In this document: in pieces, positions 27,832 through 30,286 of the stretch
How positions within the stretch are numbered: the stretch's first letter is position 1
How the letters are laid out: every line of letters starts with the position of its first letter
Source of the DNA: a virus
DNA: 30,286 nucleotides
Virus record (IMG/VR): IMGVR_UViG_3300021087_000575
Span: 1 to 30,286 of that record
Direction: 5' to 3' (one strand)
The notes under the pieces: model-generated
Database searches by the model: none
What the model saw: the letters and a program-made list of their open reading frames with translations, nothing else
What the model was told of the DNA's origin: nothing
Translations under genes and position numbers: made by a program

Positions 27832-29309
27832 TTGTCAACCTTAACAAGTTTATATTTAAAACCTTCTTCATTATATAATTTAATCCGTTCAACTAAATGA
27901 TCAAGAGTGTAATTTTTCTTAGACTTCCAAGATAGGTCATCACCAATATCAAAGAGATTGCAAGCAACCTTATTATCTCCAAGACGTAGACCCCGACCGA
28001 TCGACTGCAAATTTCTTACTCTGCTTTTCGATGGTGAGGAGAACACCACATTATGCAGGTTCCTTATATTTATACCTGTCGAGAAAGTGCCATACGAGGC
28101 GACAATTATAGCGTCATCGCACTTCTCCGTCAAGGCACGTATCTCTTCGCGTTGCTCCGTATCAGTACCACCATAAACAAAATACACTGGTCTGTCTTTT
28201 GCTGCTTTCTTCTTAATCATATCATAGAGGACGTTTCCGTGTTTCTCCACAAACTGATATAGAACCAAGCTGTTTCCCTTCTGATCAATCACCAGATTGC
28301 TGATCAGATTATTTCTCCAATGATCGCGTACCAGCCAGTCAACTTCCTCCTGATACTTCATGGTCTTCATCGCCTTTCGCTCTTCATCTTTGTGTTGTAG
28401 CAATAGGCATGTGATGTTTAGATTTGCGACCTTACCATCTTCCATAAGTTCTTTGGTGGTGATAACCTTTGTCACATTACCGAAACAACCTTCCAGCACG
28501 AGGCGGTGAGTCTTTGTCCCGTCTAGCGTACCAGTGGTTCCGAATCTCCAATGTGCGTTCTGACACTTGTCAAGGATCGATGTAAGAGACTTCGCCTTGA
28601 ACAAATGCGCTTCGTCTCCATATACAACATCAAACTTCTCGAACCATTTCTTCGGAAACTTGTAGATAGATTGCCAAGTTGAGATGGTAACAGGGAATTC
28701 GTTTGATTTTTCTTTACCGCCATAGATTCGATGGCAGTTTTCGCTCGCTTGCCAATCAACAGCACTCGCGTAGTCTTGGAAGTCACCATACATCTGCTCG
28801 ACCAGCGAGGTCGTTGGAACAATAATCAGCTGCTTCTTATTTCTCTCTTGGTAGTACCGCATGAGAGTATAGATGATAAGAGACTTACCAGAAGCAGTGG
28901 GTGATAACAACAAAGACCTTGCGCCTTGAATACCTTTACGGACAGCTTGTACCTGATAATCTCTTATCTCGATCGGCTTTTCGCCACCATGTAGGTTTAA
29001 CTTCTTCGCAAAGTTCTCAATGTATTCAGTCGATACTATGTCACCCTTTGACTCAATGCGGTTGTCTACGGTGTACTCCAGCTGTGCAGAGAAGTCTAGG
29101 AGGTACTTTATCAGCCCAACAGGTAATTCTTTGTTGAACATATTAAACAGTCTTGCTTTACCGTCCCACATCCTTGATCTATATGCAGGCATGAATTTGG
29201 CTCCTGGAACATCAAATGTGAAGAAGTCATTTAGTTCCTGAAGTATTCCTGTGTCACACTCAACGTGCATGTGCACTGCATTTTTGTATGTGACAGTTAT
29301 GTCAGCCAT
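27828..29309 (-). CDS. uvsW: UvsW helicase (RNA-DNA / branch migration)
   Basis: A 493-residue superfamily 2 helicase. The N-terminal domain (1-110) matches UvsW style (FFTFDVPGAKFMPAYRSRMWDGKARLF). Motif I is SPTASGKS (136-143), Ia VPTTSLVEQ, II DEAH (232-235), III GTTGT, V GTFSTGINIRN and VI QSIGRGLR. T4 UvsW (503 aa) unwinds R-loops and moves Holliday junctions, which shuts off origin replication and aids recombination-dependent replication. ATG 29309 overlaps the uvsY stop (TAATG), so uvsY and uvsW are coupled; in T4 two small genes separate them. Confidence 0.97.
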   Translation of the reverse strand: MADITVTYKNAVHMHVECDTGILQELNDFFTFDVPGAKFMPAYRSRMWDGKARLFNMFNKELPVGLIKYLLDFSAQLEYTVDNRIESKGDIVSTEYIENFAKKLNLHGGEKPIEIRDYQVQAVRKGIQGARSLLLSPTASGKSLIIYTLMRYYQERNKKQLIIVPTTSLVEQMYGDFQDYASAVDWQASENCHRIYGGKEKSNEFPVTISTWQSIYKFPKKWFEKFDVVYGDEAHLFKAKSLTSILDKCQNAHWRFGTTGTLDGTKTHRLVLEGCFGNVTKVITTKELMEDGKVANLNITCLLLQHKDEERKAMKTMKYQEEVDWLVRDHWRNNLISNLVIDQKGNSLVLYQFVEKHGNVLYDMIKKKAAKDRPVYFVYGGTDTEQREEIRALTEKCDDAIIVASYGTFSTGINIRNLHNVVFSSPSKSRVRNLQSIGRGLRLGDNKVACNLFDIGDDLSWKSKKNYTLDHLVERIKLYNEEGFKYKLVKVDK

Positions 29310-29752
29310 TACATAAGTCCATTTGTAAATTTAGTCCACTCGATACCATTCTTAATATCCCAAGTCCTGCTGTGGAGGGATCGCATAACTCGGTCGAGGA
29401 AATCAACGACAGTGCGGATATACTCAACCTTGTTCATCTGTTCTTGTAAGTCATCGTCTGACTCGATCATCTCTGCCATGTCGTTTTTTAGAGGTTTGTT
29501 GCCGAGCCATTGATCCCAGCCAAGAGTTTCAAGTTCCTGTTTGGATAATTCTCCGCGCCAGTATTGTTGCTTGATTCTTCTCAGCTTGTAGAATGCACCC
29601 TCCGATTTTCGGAGTTGCAGCTTGAAGTTGGAAAGGTGGTTTAGATATTTTGAATGCAGTTCAGCAGTCTTGATTGTTGCTTTTCCGAGTTCTAACTCGT
29701 CAATCTTGCAATCGACTGCCCACGATTCTTGGAGTTCTTTTAATGTAATCAT
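29309..29752 (-). CDS. uvsY: UvsY recombination mediator
   Basis: A 147-residue protein (T4 UvsY has 137) that loads UvsX onto gp32-coated ssDNA. Recognised by the pattern LKELQESWAVDCKID, AELHSKYLNHLSNFK, RIKQQYWRGELSKQELE, an acidic MIESDDDLQEQ, and a C-terminal SLHSRTWDIKNGIEW, as in marine-phage UvsY. ATG 29752 has no Shine-Dalgarno. A near-match to the late motif (GATAAATA, 29762-29769) sits just upstream, so a late, nearly leaderless transcript is possible; read-through from the preceding gene (16 bp away) is the alternative. Confidence 0.88.
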   Translation of the reverse strand: MITLKELQESWAVDCKIDELELGKATIKTAELHSKYLNHLSNFKLQLRKSEGAFYKLRRIKQQYWRGELSKQELETLGWDQWLGNKPLKNDMAEMIESDDDLQEQMNKVEYIRTVVDFLDRVMRSLHSRTWDIKNGIEWTKFTNGLM

Positions 29753-29761
29753 AATATAATG

Positions 29762-29769
29762 TATTTATC
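29762..29769 (-). promoter_or_regulatory. late-promoter-like motif GATAAATA before uvsY
   Basis: One mismatch from TATAAATA on the minus strand, overlapping the stop codon (TGA, 29768-29770) of the structural-type gene. Predicted transcription start would be within about 5 nt of the uvsY ATG. Confidence 0.35.
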
Positions 29770-30286
29770 ACGTCAAATTTTCGATCTTGAAAGTCCTGTA
29801 TCTGAACCCTGCGATACCAGTGAAGTAGTCACCAGCACCTTGTGTGATATCAAAGTCAAGACCTTCCAGACTGGTTGGGAAGGCATCAAAGAATGTAATC
29901 TTGATAGTTGGGTTATTGTTTGAATCAAGAACAAATAGGTCAGCATCACTCACTTGGGCGATTGCTTCTTTTTTGCTCTTCTGTGCGGTGGCAGTCCTAT
30001 ACTCTTGCGACTTAATGAAGTCGGTAAACTGCTGATTTTTATCTGGGAAACCAAGACCAAACAGCCAGTTATACAATTCCTGATAGTTCGCCATGTCCTC
30101 TTGCACTAGGAATCTGATGATCAATTCACCAAACTGGATCTTATCTCCAGGAAATGGTAATGTCGCCAGAGGTGTTTCTACCTGTGGAGAACCGAGAGAT
30201 ATCTGTGGGATATTCGCAGCTTGACAGAAAAAAGAAACTTGGGGAATGTTAGCGATCTGAAATCGGAAACCGTTTGGGCGCAAGAA
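29768..30286 (-). CDS. phage structural-type protein, N-terminus beyond the window
   Basis: At least 172 residues, open through the right edge; an in-frame TTG at 30283 is not taken as the start because the frame continues. The visible part includes RPNGFRFQIANIPQVSFFC, NIPQISLGSP, FPGDKIQFGELIIRFLVQED, NYQELYNWLFGLGFP and a C-terminal FDAFPTSLEGLDFD. Short repeats of IPQ/IPxIS and the strand-rich body resemble tail-tube or baseplate-related proteins of marine T4-like phages (from memory). In T4, baseplate genes 25 and 26 lie next to uvsY, which supports a tail role. Exact identity is unsure. Confidence 0.7.
   Translation of the reverse strand, partial: FLRPNGFRFQIANIPQVSFFCQAANIPQISLGSPQVETPLATLPFPGDKIQFGELIIRFLVQEDMANYQELYNWLFGLGFPDKNQQFTDFIKSQEYRTATAQKSKKEAIAQVSDADLFVLDSNNNPTIKITFFDAFPTSLEGLDFDITQGAGDYFTGIAGFRYRTFKIENLT

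Noticed and set aside
28067-28074. TATAAATA on the minus strand inside uvsW
   Set aside because: Part of helicase motif V codons (GINIRN), over 200 bp from the next gene; taken as chance.
1-30286. CRISPR arrays, insertion sequences, integrase or attachment sites
   Set aside because: No regularly spaced repeats, transposase or integrase motifs were seen; the tRNA gene shows no duplicated 3' end nearby, and the gene content is that of a lytic phage.

Overview
The window is a piece of a T4-like lytic myovirus genome. Nearly every core gene of the T4 replication, recombination and late-transcription module can be recognised from its protein motifs: uvsY, uvsW, gene 55 (late sigma), a DexA-like exonuclease, 47 and 46 (SbcCD-like nuclease), 45 (sliding clamp), 44 and 62 (clamp loader), regA, 43 (DNA polymerase), uvsX and 41 (helicase). 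Accessory genes (Hsp20, peptide deformylase, MazG-like, CobS-like ATPase, 2OG-Fe(II) oxygenases) resemble those of marine T4-like phages such as cyanophages and pelagiphages. The host cannot be named. Early promoters with perfect sigma70-type spacing suggest a bacterium with a standard housekeeping sigma factor, probably a proteobacterium (inference).

All genes but one lie on the minus strand, so transcription runs from high to low coordinates. From the right: a structural-type protein cut by the window edge, uvsY, uvsW, an Sm-like small protein, then gene 55, a DexA-like nuclease and two small ORFs (25.8-27.3 kb). Next are a conserved hypothetical, 47, 46, peptide deformylase, a small basic protein and a late acidic protein (21.4-25.8 kb). 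Then come a VWA/HExxH protein and its CobS/MoxR-like AAA+ partner (17.8-21.3 kb). Behind cobS lies an overlapping accessory operon: DUF3310-like, GT2 glycosyltransferase, beta-ketoacyl-ACP synthase, fatty-acid desaturase, a possible GNAT protein and an unknown (14.0-17.8 kb). The clamp operon 45-peroxiredoxin-44-TauD-like-62 follows (10.5-13.95 kb). A lone plus-strand dioxygenase (9.9-10.5 kb) interrupts the order before regA, hsp20, an Sm-like protein, 43, MazG-like, uvsX, a zinc-ribbon protein and 41 (3.0-9.8 kb). The left end has a lysis-type cassette (small membrane protein, overlapping spanin-like pair, DUF1353, EF-hand membrane protein) and a small operon containing tRNA-Arg(UCU).

Two promoter classes are visible. 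Early promoters have TTGAC(A/T), exactly 17 bp, then a TATAAT-like -10. Most carry a preceding GC (GCTTGAC) and they sit at operon heads. T4-type late promoters (TATAAATA) precede the lysis cassette, the EF-hand gene and the gene at 21407-21787. A 12-bp palindrome gives the motif on both strands between regA and the lone plus-strand gene. No middle (MotA-type) promoters were noticed. Genes are tightly packed with frequent TAATG or ATGA overlaps, and no stretch over 300 bases lacks a gene.

The most unusual content is the KAS + desaturase + glycosyltransferase cassette co-transcribed behind cobS, which looks like a phage lipid- or acyl-modification pathway; the MoxR/VWA pair with an HExxH motif; a TauD-like protein with HxN in place of HxD; and several genes whose start codon lies at the predicted transcription start (leaderless candidates).
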